Shown here: positions 1 to 13,756 of the stretch, piece by piece
Position numbering within the stretch: the first letter of the stretch is position 1
How the letters are laid out: every line of letters starts with the position of its first letter
Source of the DNA: Sinohyriopsis cumingii
Taxonomy: Eukaryota > Mollusca > Bivalvia > Unionida > Unionidae
Reading direction: 5' to 3'
NCBI GenBank assembly: GCA_028554795.2
Contig: CM068824.1
Span: forward strand, 160,511,630 to 160,575,629
DNA length: 64,000 bases
Made by a program: the position numbers and the translations under genes
Notes under the pieces: model-generated
Databases searched by the model: none
Told to the model about the DNA's origin: nothing
What the model saw: the letters and a program-made list of their open reading frames with translations, nothing else

Positions 1-1137
1 TAAAGTCTGTATCTAAAATCACTCCTTTCCCCAAAAACAACTGTCACGCTCAGTATGGATGGGATTTCTTGGCAGATATTTCTGTTTAACTTCTCTTTCA
101 CGTCAACTAGCTGGATATGTCTGCGACTAAATGAACACAAAATGTCTTCAATTAATTTTCTTGCGAATTTTGAGTTTCACTTTTTGGAAAATCTCATCTT
201 ATATATCATAACTGCAGTGAGTTTGAAGAAATTATAATATTATTTTTTTATCGCTAACCATGCATACTCAAAAATGTGAATAAGAAAGAAACTGATATGG
301 TACCATGTATAACTGTTTTTGTCGAAAAACGAATTTAACTGTAAGAGAGCAAAAACAAAAATCGATAATCTCAATAATCTCAAAGATTTGGCTTTTTGTC
401 TAAATATTAAAGTTTTTCAAAACAATATTTGATACAAAAGATACAACTTTACCAGAAAAGGTATTACACGATCAGTCAGTTTTCTCAGCAAGTTCTATGT
501 TCCTTGAGATGTATGGTCACATGTGTCAGAATGACAACTTGAGATTCAGGAAGGTTCTAACATCCGTGCAGAAAGAATTAAAAGCTGTCGATTGGACGTA
601 GTTTTGCTTTTTTTCCCTGTGAATTAAACCAATCCGGTCTAAGCAGGTTTTAACCGCAACTTGGGGACATTTTATATAATCAGGTTGAACAAGTACATTA
701 CAAAAATTAGCATCAGTCTCCTAACACAAGGGAGATAAATGTAGCTCGTAGACACCCTTGTAACGTTGACACCTTGCAGAGTGTAAAACAAATACACGAA
801 GAAATAAATATTCAGAATAAAAGCTATCAATCAAATAGGTGTTATTCGTTTCTTAGTTTTGCTTATTTCTTATCGACCGTTCGAACACCTTTAAAGTATT
901 CGATTAGTGTCAACTCCATTATCGTGCTCTTAGATCACTGTTGTTTTATCTATGTCGAGGATTGTACCATCAAGAGAAAATTCAAGAAAAGGACAATGAA
1001 CGCAACTACCTTAATGAATAAAGTCTTTGAAATCTGAGTGAAAACTATCGATACGAAAAAATAAAAAAAAATAAACTATTATGAATAACGAATATTGATT
1101 TGTTTATCATATAATAATCTTTGAATTTTAATAGTGT
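1..1137. other. AT-rich non-coding stretch
   Basis: I see no gene, RNA gene or recognisable repeat here. The open frames are short, with no conserved motif or codon bias. Confidence 0.6.
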
Positions 1138-1145
1138 TACCAGAT

Positions 1146-1412
1146 CAGGGGTCTCAAACTCAAAACACCCCGAGGGCCACATGAGGACAAGTACATTAGT
1201 CCGAGGGCCGCATCACTGAAACATTTTCAAACAGCGAATAGCAACGCATATAAAAGACAGCCATCTGTAACGTTGGAAACAAGAAGTAGACGATGTAACA
1301 ATCAAATTTTTATCAAAGTTTGCTACCTCTGACGAAAATAATTGTATTATTAATTATTTTACAAATGCCGGCCGCAATAAATAACTCCAAAGGCAACACA
1401 TTTAGGACCCTG
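1146..1412. mobile_element. hAT-like MITE (candidate)
   Basis: The segment starts CAGGGGTCTCAAACTC and ends with GGACCCTG, a short imperfect terminal inverted repeat of the CAGGGG type common in hAT MITEs. Internal 'GAGGGCC' blocks (GAGGGCCACATGAGGAC, GAGGGCCGCATC) are typical of this class. The flanking octamers TACCAGAT and ATCTAGAT match at 5 of 8 positions, so the target duplication is decayed or the boundary slightly off. No coding capacity. Confidence 0.45.
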
Positions 1413-1614
1413 ATCTAGATACAATGTTTGACAGTGTGTTAGTGTGCAGGTGAACAGAACGCATATGTGTTCTTAGACATCATTTGTATGTAGCACTGCA
1501 CATTCAGAATCATACATACCTGTATGGTTGTCGGTTTGTTGACATGTATTAAACCTATATATTGTATATGTTTATTCTTGCACCTGTTGACCACTAATGT
1601 TAAGTTTTATTTGA

Positions 1615-1615
<1 letters not shown>

Positions 1616-1657
<42 letters not shown>

Positions 1658-1680
1658 CGCGTGTGTGTGTACGTGTGTAC
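1616..1680. repeat. (GT)n microsatellite
   Basis: About 17 GT units followed by an impure GTGCGC/GTGTAC stretch. Confidence 0.95.
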
Positions 1681-3060
<1,380 letters not shown>

Positions 3061-3114
3061 AAAATGGATGATTTAACCATTTCTTACAAGTATATATTCA
3101 GGGTTGTGACGGAA

Positions 3115-3235
3115 TACCTGAGGGGAAGATGCACTATTTGCGTAAGATGTCCAGACTACCTGAGGGGAATGTGTTCTATTTGCGTCAGATGTCCAGACTA
3201 CCTGAGGGGGAATGTGTTCTATTTGCGTCAGATGC
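3115..3235. repeat. 42-bp minisatellite, three copies
   Basis: Three direct copies begin TACCTGAGGGG and contain CTATTTGCGT and AGATGTCCAGAC. The unit is 42 bp, so the open frame at 3064-3276 passes through it and would encode a 14-residue repeat (YLRG..CTICVRCPD). The frame is a by-product of unit length. No promoter or conserved domain supports a protein. Confidence 0.8.
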
Positions 3236-3341
3236 ATACAATTAAGGTCATACCAACACTCGTTCTAAAACTTTAACACATGTAGACTTTTTGTGTGCTT
3301 CCGCATTCCGAACCACAGGCTGATGATGTCACCTCAGTCAG

Positions 3342-3535
3342 ATCCTGATTGTGCTTAACCATTGTAACATTGCTCCTCATCCGTTCTGTGCATGCACTCC
3401 TTTCTTGCCGCAGCGACAGGAACAAATTGCTATGAATCAAAATAGAATCCTGGTTGTGCTTATTCACTGTGAATTTTCTTTTCATCCGTTCTGCGCATGC
3501 AATCCTTTCCGCAGCGACAGATACAAGTTGTAATG
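3342..3535. repeat. Two ~95-bp direct repeats
   Basis: Copies at about 3342-3440 and 3446-3535 share CCTG(A/G)TTGTGCTTA, CATCCGTTCTG(T/C)GCATGCA and CCGCAGCGACAG. This is an old tandem duplication of unknown origin. Confidence 0.75.
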
Positions 3536-3750
3536 AAGCGATAAAGAAAACTATCCCTTCAAAACAAATCTGAACTATAAAATCATTAAGTTGTTGATAG
3601 TCTAAAATAGAGTGGTTTCTGTCCCAAAACGTGTATTAGTTTCAGAATTTTTGTAGCTCTCCATTTAACTTCCTATTAATGTTCTACCTCAATAATAACC
3701 CTTATGTGCTTCATACCACTGTACCAGAAAATGCAATAAAAATTCCAAGA

Positions 3751-3802
3751 TGATGATGATGATGATGACAGTGATAATACTACTTCTGTTGTTGTTTTTG
3801 TT

Positions 3803-3842
<40 letters not shown>

Positions 3843-3887
3843 GTAATAATAATAATAATAGCAATAATAATAGTAATAATAATAATG

Positions 3888-3985
<98 letters not shown>
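3751..3985. repeat. (GAT)n and (AAT)n microsatellites
   Basis: A short GAT run at about 3751-3770 is followed, after a CTGTTGTTG-rich spacer, by an impure AAT array with occasional G or C substitutions. Open frames encode poly-Ile or poly-Leu and are not genes. Confidence 0.95.
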
Positions 3986-4064
3986 TTATGTTATTACTTT
4001 ATAATGGATGTCATCCTTGCCGTAAACAAGACTTGGTGACAATGATAATGATGATGCTTTCACT

Positions 4065-4401
4065 ACTTATTCACTACTATTACTGCAAATACTACTAATA
4101 CTACTATTACTATTACTGCAAATACTACTAATACTACTATTACTATTACTGCAAATACTACTATACTACTATTACTATTACTGCAAATACTACTAATACT
4201 ACTATTACTATTACTGCAAATACTACTATACTACTATTACTATTACTGCAAATACTACTAATACTACTATTACTATTACTGCAAATACTACTATTACTAT
4301 TACTGCAAATACTACTATACTACTATTACTATTACTGCAAATACTACTAATACTACTATTACTATTACTGCAAATACTACTACTACTACTACTACTACTA
4401 C

Positions 4402-4430
<29 letters not shown>
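4065..4430. repeat. ~30-bp minisatellite ending in (TAC)n(TTA)n
   Basis: At least eight copies of a unit built from TACTATTACTATTACTGCAAA and TACTACTAA, with length variants, collapsing at the right into TAC and then TTA repeats. Confidence 0.9.
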
Positions 4431-4433
<3 letters not shown>

Positions 4434-4944
4434 GGGGATGCTAACTAGACTCAAAACCGATTTGAAGAGCTTAAAAAATCAAAGAATATATCTTTAAGAA
4501 AAAACAAATCTTACAGAAAGGAAGGAAGGAGGATAGATTTTAAGAAATGAATTATAAAAATGAGCTTTTTTAATTCATACATGATATTTTATTGCCACAA
4601 TGACTGTATATATCTCTTAATAGCAAATGTTTGCAAATCACAAAGGTAATATGAATGAGATATAGAAACAAATTCGAATTGCGTTGGGGATTTCTGTTTG
4701 GACAACCACATAATTTTGTTTAATAGTCAACAATTTTAAGTTTTCAACACATGTTGTAAATATGAACCACCCTTTTCTTGTTGTTTTTTTTAATTTAAAA
4801 TTGAATTGCAAAGTTATATATTCGAATGTGTATGCAATAAATTGTCAGTTAGTTATTATATAAAAGGCGGGAAAGGATACATTAAAACTAAATTATAAGC
4901 ATTTAGTATATTCCATACAAATATAGCCGCTTCCGTTACACCAG

Positions 4945-5110
4945 CAGTGCCGGATTAAACCCCGTAGAGGCCCTTAAGTCCTTAGGCAGTCGAAATCTTG
5001 GGGCTCCCTAGCAAATTATCTCCTAATACGTTTTATCAATACTATTTTGATCCGTTGTCGCGGGGCCTCTAGGCCGGTGCCTACTCTGCCTATTTGGTAA
5101 TCCGGCACTG
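4945..5110. mobile_element. hAT-like MITE
   Basis: Begins CAGTGCCGGATTA and ends with its near-inverse (TAATCCGGCACTG), a 13-bp terminal inverted repeat. Interior is rich in GGGGC and AGGCC blocks. Flanking octamers TACACCAG and CACACATG match 5 of 8, so an 8-bp target duplication is only weakly supported. Non-coding and non-autonomous. Confidence 0.65.
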
Positions 5111-5118
5111 CACACATG

Positions 5119-8030
5119 GCACTCTAAAGTAAGTAATATGAGAGAACGTGCAAAGTAAGATGTTTTTGTATCTGCATCTGACATAGAAGATGCAAAATCA
5201 TTAAAAATTGAAACTGAAAGCTACTAGGCAAGAAATACTAAAATAAAATAACGAAATGTCGTCTGCTACTAATGTAACATAAAGTTTATAGGACGTTTGA
5301 TGTAAGCGTAAGACAGGAATTCGGAGCAATAAATTTGTTGTTCGAAACTCGCAATAGAAGAACACAAATGTTTTTACAAAACATTACTTGTTAGAAACGT
5401 CTAGAAATTCGTCAGTTAGTCTGAAACGAGATGTCCCATATAACTCTGGAAAAACGTCATTTTGTTTCTAAATTATATATGTCAGCTCTGTCCGGAAATG
5501 TGAGGCCATTAATGTTTGTATTATTAATTAAACGATGACGTCAATGAGCTAAAAATGATGACATATGATAATTTTTTTACAAGCCATAAACAATGGCATC
5601 ATATAACATTCTAGTTAGTTTAGCAGTTTTCAGATCGGCGATTTAAATATTGAACATCGAAGCAACAGTGTCAATATCGAGAGATAATGTCTGTTTCTTT
5701 ATAAGTTTGGACGAGATAAGTGTGCTCAAAATGTGTGTTGTTTTTTGTTTTTCTTTTGTTTTGAGGAATAATACTCTTTAAAATAGATCAGTTAATTGAT
5801 GGTTTCAGTCATCATAAAAATATACTGCAATGTTTAAGATAACATTTAATGGTAATAACACGTGGGGAAAAACTTGATCAGCTTTTATAGTACCATGGTC
5901 AAAGCAAACAGTATGAAAAAGAAATAAATTACGTATTGGATGTGCGTAACTATACACAACTCTGATTTAGTTTAAATTCACATCACACTTGGAGATTTTG
6001 AAAGCTTAACAAGGTCAACATATCATTAATCAACAAATACAGAGACAGAATTAGTGGAAAGCAAAGGTAGATTTCAAACAACACCTGTTGACTCAATATA
6101 TGAAGTATATGCTTTTCAATCAACCATACAATCGACAAATTTTACTAAGTCCAAACATCACGTATGCCTTTGGAGGATTTGTTTTCTGAAGATAAGCCCT
6201 GTTGGAAAAGCATTAAATAAAATACATATTTAGACGGTCTTCCAGTGTCATGTTGATAATTTATCAAACATAAAATATTCCCTCACATTTGATGCCTTTT
6301 TAATCCCCTACAAAAACAAGATTGAAATATCTTTACCATGACTTTTCAAGTCAGGTTACTGACACAAAAATGATTGATTATTGGAACACATTAAATGGCA
6401 CACGAGAGAAAAGGCTTCCTTGCACACACAAAAAACACATTTATATCAATCACATAGATGGCCATACATGCAAACGAAAAAAGCAGCACTGGATACAATT
6501 ATATTTTGACAGTGATACATATCTGCTCAAAATACTCTTCGGCTGAGTATGTAAACACGTGAAGTGAGACGATATACACACTGTTTTTAAATAAATCTGA
6601 AAGGAGAGAAAACCTAAATAGGTTGACAGGGGGAAAAGTTTTATCAAACATTGCATATTTTTTCAACTTACTCAAACGAAATAAATCTGTTGTGGAAAGG
6701 ACGAATAGGAGCTCAATGATCAGAATGTCCAAGCAATTCAACCAGAGTGAATCAGAACACCGCTTGACCTTTCCCAATGATAACTCAAAGATGTAATCTC
6801 ACACTTCAGAGATCAACAAAAATATCTGCAGTTGTAGAAAGGAAGAATTAAAACAGATCAAAAGTACAGATCAATTTATTTGGTCACCTGAAAACATACA
6901 TTTGGGACTCTTGAATGTGTAATCGGTGAAGCAGTTTCAAAATGCAAAACAATTTTTTAAAAGTCTTACCTTCTAACTTTACATAGGAAATACTTAGACT
7001 TGGACAAGTATATTTGGGCGATAGTGTCGTTCAGAGACGGAAAAATAGTAATCTCTAAACGACAGAGAAAACGAAATATAAACTTGTTATATGTTTTAAA
7101 ACCAAAGAATGTAAAATTTAAAGGACCCGATGAAATTGTTTATCAGTTGGAAACAGGTTGAAAAGATTATACCATTAAATAAATAGCATACTTCCCCTCA
7201 GAGATGAACGATGGAAAGTAGATAGATTGAGATAAAAATAGAACATGACAACTTTGAGTTTACAAAGATAATGGGTTTATAGAATGTGATAGATGAAGAC
7301 AAACAACGCGTTATAAGGAGCTCAGATATCCACAGAATGAGACCAGATGCTGATCACGAAACCGGGCGGGGGGGGGGGGGGAGAAATTACGTGCAAACAT
7401 GTCGTGAGTAAGTAAAAACACGGAACACATGAAAACAGAATCTGGCATCTACAATGCAGTCATTGTCTAAGCTAGGTAATAATTGAAATTACAAATGAAA
7501 TGAAAAGGTAACATCAAAAAATATAAGCTCATCCAAACTACACCTCACAAGGATAAAAATCTCAGATAATATAAAAGACTACAGGCTAGTCGATGAGATC
7601 GTAAAAGAAACAAAATACTAATGAAAATAGCATCAAGAGTTATGCAAGCCACCGCATCCAATCAAAATTGTATTGTTCAAATTTGAACACTGTTCCTACG
7701 TGATCGAGACAAGAGCAGCACACAGCTTGAACGGACTGATAAATAAGCAATTTTCCAGTATGGGTACGTGTTTGCACAAATACATTTCACTCAAATCAAC
7801 ACGAAATGGCTTTTCTCTGGTACATAGGCATAATTTCGATGTCAAACTTACAAAGTATCCTTTTTAGGTAAATTGCAATCACCGTTTTCGGCGGATGTAC
7901 AATGCACCACGCTCTTGGTTAGTTGGCATTATATACACATGAAATCCAATAGATGTCGCTAGAACAAAGCACCAATATATCTGTGCAATCCGCCAAGGTG
8001 TAGATTGGGTTATCGGAACCTTGGCTAGCG
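5119..8030. other. Long non-coding AT-rich stretch
   Basis: Nothing recognisable except a run of 14 G at 7368-7381. Open frames up to 92 codons (minus, 6499-6777) have no conserved features. A TGACGTCA palindrome near 5535 is unremarkable alone. Confidence 0.55.
7368..7381. repeat. G14 homopolymer
   Basis: Fourteen consecutive G, preceded by GGGC. Such a run could form a G-quadruplex or be an assembly or polymerase-slippage hot spot. Confidence 0.95.
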
Positions 8031-8108
8031 AAGACGGGTGTCAGGATAATGTAACTGGGTGGGACACATGCTATAGGTCTGCGGCATAATGCCGCAGTGT
8101 TAGACATC
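8030..8108 (+). mobile_element. tRNA-derived SINE, left part (split)
   Basis: GTGTCAGGATAATG, GACTGGGTGGGAC-like text, CTATAGGTCTGCGGCAT and GTTAGACATC match the copies at 23,070 and (inverted) 58,085 and 10,555. The SINE stops exactly where a Polinton terminus starts and resumes at 9931, so it was split by that insertion. Confidence 0.85.
8103..8108. repeat. Target-site duplication, left (GACATC)
   Basis: GACATC lies immediately before the element terminus at 8109 and is repeated at 9931-9936. In the intact SINE at 23,240 this hexamer occurs once, as TAGACATCAGTATAAAC, proving duplication on insertion. Confidence 0.92.
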
Positions 8109-8435
8109 AGTAGTTAAGTGGGCCACCATAGGGACAATGGGACTTAGCATTAAAAACACCCCTGGGCAACTCTAGGGACAATGGAAATTTAACATGGAGA
8201 AAAACGCTGGGCCACTTTAGGGACAATGGGAATTTAACATAGAGTTTGGGCTTGTCTAGGGACAAGGGGAATTGAACATGGGAATAGAGTTTGGGCTTGT
8301 CTAGGGACAAGGGGAATTTAACATGGGAATAAATCGTGGGACTGTCTAGCGTCAAGGGGAATTGAATATGGAGAAAAATCGTGGGACTGTCTAGCGTCAA
8401 GAGAAATTGAACATGGTGGGATTGTCTAGGGACAA
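8109..8435. repeat. Polinton-type terminal region with internal ~45-60-bp repeats
   Basis: Units combine 'AGGGACAA(T/G)GGGAATT(T/G)AACATGG' with a short variable link. They differ from the 17-kb element mainly at the outer end, where that copy has TATACGTACAATGG instead of TAGGGACAATGG. Confidence 0.85.
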
Positions 8436-8794
8436 TGATGGTAGAGGGTCAAACACAACAGAGACAGAGACATACATACACTAGTACAAGCGTGAGATTT
8501 ATATATAAAGCATTACCAAGACCTGAAATCTTGCTGGGGTGTTCAAAAATTTGCATAATTGTAATGATGCTATAAATAGCTATAATGAAGGAAATGCTCA
8601 ACGACAAAATGGATGTGACTAAAAGTAACGTTAAAATGACGAAATTGTCCCAGAATTTAAAGGAAAATAAACATATCCCCGAAAATTAAGTTACAATGGT
8701 TTAGACTAAAATGGATAAAATTAGTAACTACTTACAATATCAACTTCTGTGACGATCGTGGATAAATACCTATGTATCTATAATCAGCTGAAAT

Positions 8795-8985
8795 TCCTAT
8801 GAAATCCCACTATCTATTTATAGCTCCAACTTGTGGGTTTTTCCTTTGGAAAATCCCACTATCTTTTTATAGCCTCAGCTTGAGTGACGTTCCTGTTTAT
8901 GAATTCTAGTATATATGTATAGCTACAAAATGTGGAAATCCCCAAGTCGATATTTATAGTCTCAAAATTTCCAGCGTCAGTGACG
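8795..8985. repeat. Four degenerate ~56-bp repeats with TATA-like cores
   Basis: Cores read CTATTTATAGCTCC, CTTTTTATAGCCTC, TATATGTATAGCTAC and ATATTTATAGTCTC, two of them preceded by AATCCCACTAT. Read on the minus strand each contains TATAAA or a variant. Located between the terminal repeat and the minisatellite of the non-autonomous element; could be relics of promoters. Confidence 0.6.
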
Positions 8986-9120
8986 TCACTGTACTGAACA
9001 CTAGGGGATAAATGGCAACAGTGTTGCAAGTGGCTGACCTGAATACGCGCTACTGTAGGTAGGTAGGTAGAGTGTATCTGATAGGGATAAAGTGAGTTTT
9101 ATAGGGACAAACAGAGACCA

Positions 9121-9277
9121 ATACACACACACACACACACAACATACGCGCGCAGACTCACACACACACACACACACACAGAGGGAAGAGGAAAAAACAA
9201 ACCCCAAAATATACTATCCACACTCGGGAGGAAGAAAAAAAAACAACCAAATACACGATCTACACAACGTACGCGAA

Positions 9278-9312
<35 letters not shown>

Positions 9313-9445
9313 CATACGCGCGCAGACTCACACACACACACACACACAGAGGGAAGAGGAAAAAACAAACCCCAAAATATACTATCCACACTCGGGAGGA
9401 AAAAAAAAAACCAACCAAATATACGATCAACACAACGTACGCGAA

Positions 9446-9482
<37 letters not shown>

Positions 9483-9609
9483 CATACGCGCGCAGACTCA
9501 CACACACACACAGAGGGAAGAGGAAAAAACAAACCCCAAAATATACTATCCACACTCGGGAGGAAGAAAAAAAAACAACCAAATATACGATCTACACAAC
9601 GTACGCGAA

Positions 9610-9648
<39 letters not shown>

Positions 9649-9664
9649 CATACGCGCGTAGACT

Positions 9665-9695
<31 letters not shown>

Positions 9696-9800
9696 GGAAG
9701 AGGAAAAAACAAACCCCAAAATATACTATCCACACTCGGGAGGAAGAAAAAAAAAACAACCAAATATACGATCTACACAACGTACATGAACAAACACACA
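9121..9800. repeat. ~170-bp minisatellite with (CA)n blocks
   Basis: Four units at about 9140, 9311, 9481 and 9647 each carry (CA)n, AACATACGCGCG(C/T)AGACTC, GAGGGAAGAGGAAAAAAC, CCCCAAAATATACTATCC, ACACTCGGGAGGA and CAACGTACGCGAACAAAC. Open frames of up to 189 codons run through on both strands only because the units lack stops. They are not genes. Confidence 0.93.
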
Positions 9801-9805
9801 CACAC

Positions 9806-9930
9806 TTGTATGCGTTCGCGTACGTTTGTGTGGATAGTTTATTTGGGGTTTGTATTATCTCCCTTCTGTGTTGATAGTATATTTGGGGTTTGTATGCGTT
9901 CGCGTACGTTTGTGTGGATAGTTAACTACT
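9806..9930. repeat. Inverted minisatellite fragment and right terminus
   Basis: GTATGCGTTCGCGTACG, GTGTGGATAGTTTAT and TTTGGGGTTTG are the reverse complement of the preceding minisatellite. They occur twice and run into the right terminus GTTAACTACT. Confidence 0.8.
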
Positions 9931-10027
9931 GACATCACTATAAACGGTCACTCTGAGACATCGTAGTGATATGACTGAATAATTGTCAAAGCTACGTTAA
10001 AAATCCAACACACACACACACACACAC
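9931..10027 (+). mobile_element. tRNA-derived SINE, right part (split)
   Basis: After the duplicated GACATC the SINE resumes with ACTATAAAC, GACATCGTAGTGATATGACT and AAAGCTACGTTAAAAATCC, ending in (CA)n as in the copy at 23,070. Confidence 0.88.
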
Positions 10028-10188
10028 ACGAGGAAACACAACAGAATACATAAAGCTACGGCCGTCCCAATGGTTTATGGGCGTCCTCGGTGAACTAAGA
10101 CTTTGGCAACTTCCTAATGAAAAATTTTTTTACTTCCGTCTAATTTAGCGCAACTGAAATGCTTGCATCCAATGCGCCGGTCAAGTTC

Positions 10189-10401
10189 GCCTATTACAGG
10201 GGTGCATAACCTTTTTTCGGACAAGGGTCAGATTGCATTTTCCATGACCACTCGAGGGCCGCAAACACAAATTTCTTTAACATAATTGCTGTTCACGGGC
10301 CAGATTTCTATGTTGTTTTAATTTGCCATGATGGCGAACAGAACACGTTCGCAGGCCGGATCCGGCCCGCGGGCCGGGGATTGTGCACCCCAGGCCTATA
10401 T
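10189..10401. mobile_element. hAT-like MITE with 8-bp target duplication
   Basis: The element is 10,197-10,393. Ends are CAGGGGTGCATAAC and the inverse of CTGGGGTGCACAAT. It is flanked by GCCTATTA on the left and GCCTATAT on the right (6 of 8 identical), the 8-bp size expected for hAT. The interior has GAGGGCCGC and GGCCGGATCCGGCC. No coding capacity. Confidence 0.75.
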
Positions 10402-10554
10402 GGTCGGCCGGCCATAAATTACACCTTAATCCGGCACATCTTTGTATTACATGCACACCTAGTCGTATTAAATTTAAATAAAATATATAGTGGCAATGTG
10501 TGTTCGTGTGTCTATGTGTGATTTAGATTTTTGAGGTAGTTTTAAAACATTACA

Positions 10555-10760
10555 GTGACATCGCTACGATGTCTGCAGTGACATCGCTACGATGTCTGCA
10601 GTGACATCGCTACGATGTCTGCAGTGTGGCAGTCTAGCTGGGTCATCATGCCGTAGACATGGAGCATCAGGTCCCGCCCAGTCATATTCTCCTGACACCA
10701 GGCCGACCGGTCCTAACACTAACCTCTTAATGCTGAGCGCCAATTGAGGCAACTGCTAGT
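10555..10760 (-). mobile_element. tRNA-derived SINE with internal triplication
   Basis: Inverted relative to the 23,070 copy. It contains GCCGTAGACATGGAGCATCA, CCTGACACCAGGCCGACC and AATGCTGAGCGCCAA. The segment GTGACATCGCTACGATGTC plus TGCA (23 bp) is repeated three times in tandem at 10,555-10,623, an internal expansion absent from the other copies. Confidence 0.82.
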
Positions 10761-12080
<1,320 letters not shown>

Positions 12081-12503
12081 GCTTTTTTTCTGTATCTTGC
12101 ATGACACACCACAGCAATTGCACAAAGGTGTTTTTTTTTGGTACTTTTTATATCTTTGTCTGTTGATTTAATGTTCATGTTCCTTGCATAGCTTTTACCG
12201 TGCTCTTTGAAATATCCTTGATGTACACGACTGTTAGGGTGCACATTTCTGTCGATCTATGAAGAACACATCAACTTGGGGCCAGAGAACAATTAATTAG
12301 ATTTATGGGGACATGTGCTTGTTAAATCGCTATCCTGCAATGATTTCTAATGTCTGTGACGGGAGATGAAGTGATTCTTAATTAAGCCTTCGTTTACTTA
12401 ACCGTTAGACGACTTGAAAAGGGAAGGGTACCTTTGATTTTATATCTGTTGTTTGTAATTACATAAGTCATGCTGACCGCAATTTTGGCACCGTCTCCAG
12501 CAT

Positions 12504-13172
12504 GTGTTTGTCATTCATGATACAGCCTTAATGTGGTTCAAGTTCTACTTGGTCAGCAGGACACAAATTGTGTCCGCAAATGGAATACACTCCAGCCCAG
12601 TTAATATATGTTGTGGTGTTCCACAGGGGTCTGTTCTTGGACCTGTTCTCTTCATTATATACACTCAGCTACTCTCCGGTGTCATAGATCATCATCCAGT
12701 GTCTCACCAATTGTACACTGATGACACCCAAATATACAAATCTAGCCACCCAACTGAAGTTGATGCTACCATCCAAGATGTAGAGAGGTGTATTTCTGAT
12801 GTGAAATCATGGATGACATGTAACAAGCTGCAGATGAATGATGATAAAACTGAGGCCCTTCTGATCACAACACAAAGACTTTCTCATTCACATCCTTTAC
12901 CTCAAACAATAAATATCAGTTACACCAACATTAAATTCACACAATCAGTAAGAAACATAGGTGTTACTCTGGACAGTACTCTCACATTTCACCAACATGT
13001 CATGAACATATGCAAGGCTGCATATCTTGAGCTGAGATGCATCAGCTCCATTCACAAATATATTTCAGTTGATGGCACTAAAACACTTGTGTGTTCATTA
13101 GTACTTTCAAGACTGGACTATTGTAACTCAGTTATGTCTGGTTCATCTCAAAATCTACTCCAAAATACTTAG
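12504..13172 (+). pseudogene. LINE reverse transcriptase, palm C-terminal part
   Basis: The reading frame gives WFKFYL, then CGVPQGSVLGPVLF (RT motif 4/B) and YTDDTQIY (motif 5/C, the usual Y/F-A-D-D with Thr for Ala), followed by a thumb region with LQMNDDKTEALL, IGVTLDSTLTF and SRLDYCNSV. These are hallmarks of non-LTR RT of the Jockey/CR1 superclade; the clade is not decided here. There is no start of its own: the frame simply opens at the truncation point near 12,500. It ends at a stop after a small deletion with frame change near 13,172. Confidence 0.9.
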
Positions 13173-13176
13173 AGTA

Positions 13177-13533
13177 CCACGATCAGAGCACATCTCCCCG
13201 CTGCTCTGTACCCTACACTGGCAATCCATTCGATTCAGAATCAAACACAAAATGTGTTCTCTGTGCTACGTTTCACTGACGGACTCCAGTCCAACATACC
13301 TATCCGACCTCACCCAAGTGTACACACCAGCAAGTTACTTACGCTCCTCTTCTAAGACTCGTATACTCATATTTCCTACTATGAAAACAAAGTCATATGG
13401 ACAGCGTTCTTTTGCAAACCAGGGCCCAGCAACATGGAATGAATTGCCTACTGAACTTAGACACAAAGACACAGTGATCCCATTCAAGGGTGCTATTAAA
13501 ACTCACTTATTTCGACTGCAAGAAAAAACTTAA
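13177..13533 (+). pseudogene. LINE ORF2 C-terminal domain, frameshifted
   Basis: The continuation in another frame reads RSEHISPLLCTLHW, then YLSDLTQVYTP, LRSSSKTRI and RSFANQGPATWNELP before a stop. These are the conserved C-terminal blocks of the same LINE polyprotein. About ten expected codons and the reading frame are lost at the junction with the RT fragment. Confidence 0.85.
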
Positions 13534-13707
13534 AGACCTAAACATGTTTCCTACCTTCAATATTTTCAGCATGTTTTTTTTATGTTTTCTAATTTTATGG
13601 TGCTTGTTTTTGTAATCAGATCATTATATATGTTTTTTATGTTATAGGTGTTGTCTAATGTTGTAAAGCGCTTAGAGCTTCTAAAGATTATGCGCTATAC
13701 AAAGTCC

Positions 13708-13755
<48 letters not shown>

Positions 13756-13756
<1 letters not shown>

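Larger units (their letters stand above)
8109..9930. mobile_element. Non-autonomous Polinton derivative (1.8 kb)
   Basis: The left end starts AGTAGTTAAG and continues for about 320 bp with strong similarity to the terminal repeat of the 17-kb Polinton (AACATGGAGAAAAACGCTGG, TAGGGACAATGGG, AGAGTTTGGGCTTGTCTAGG). The right end is TTAACTACT, so only about 9 bp are truly inverted. GACATC flanks both sides, and the flanks join into one SINE. There is no coding capacity: no polymerase, integrase or capsid gene. It was presumably mobilised by an autonomous relative. It contains TATA-rich repeats at 8795-8985 and a minisatellite at 9121-9800. Confidence 0.9.
12495..13755 (+). mobile_element. 5'-truncated non-LTR retrotransposon (LINE)
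   Basis: The segment holds the second half of a reverse transcriptase, the C-terminal region, a short 3' UTR and a 3' (TTA)n tail at about 13,710-13,755. The 3' UTR carries AAAGCGCTTAGAGC and GCGCTATACAAA ahead of the TTA tail, an arrangement typical of CR1/L2-like LINEs. The 5' end (endonuclease and first RT motifs) is missing, as usual for incomplete reverse transcription. Confidence 0.9.

Noticed and set aside
9092-9763. Long open frames (128-189 codons) on both strands
   Set aside because: They result from stop-free minisatellite units with (CA)n and repeat with the unit. No start context or domain.
9121-9800. CRISPR-like array of direct repeats
   Set aside because: The units are contiguous minisatellite copies without unique spacers, in a eukaryotic transposon; no cas genes.
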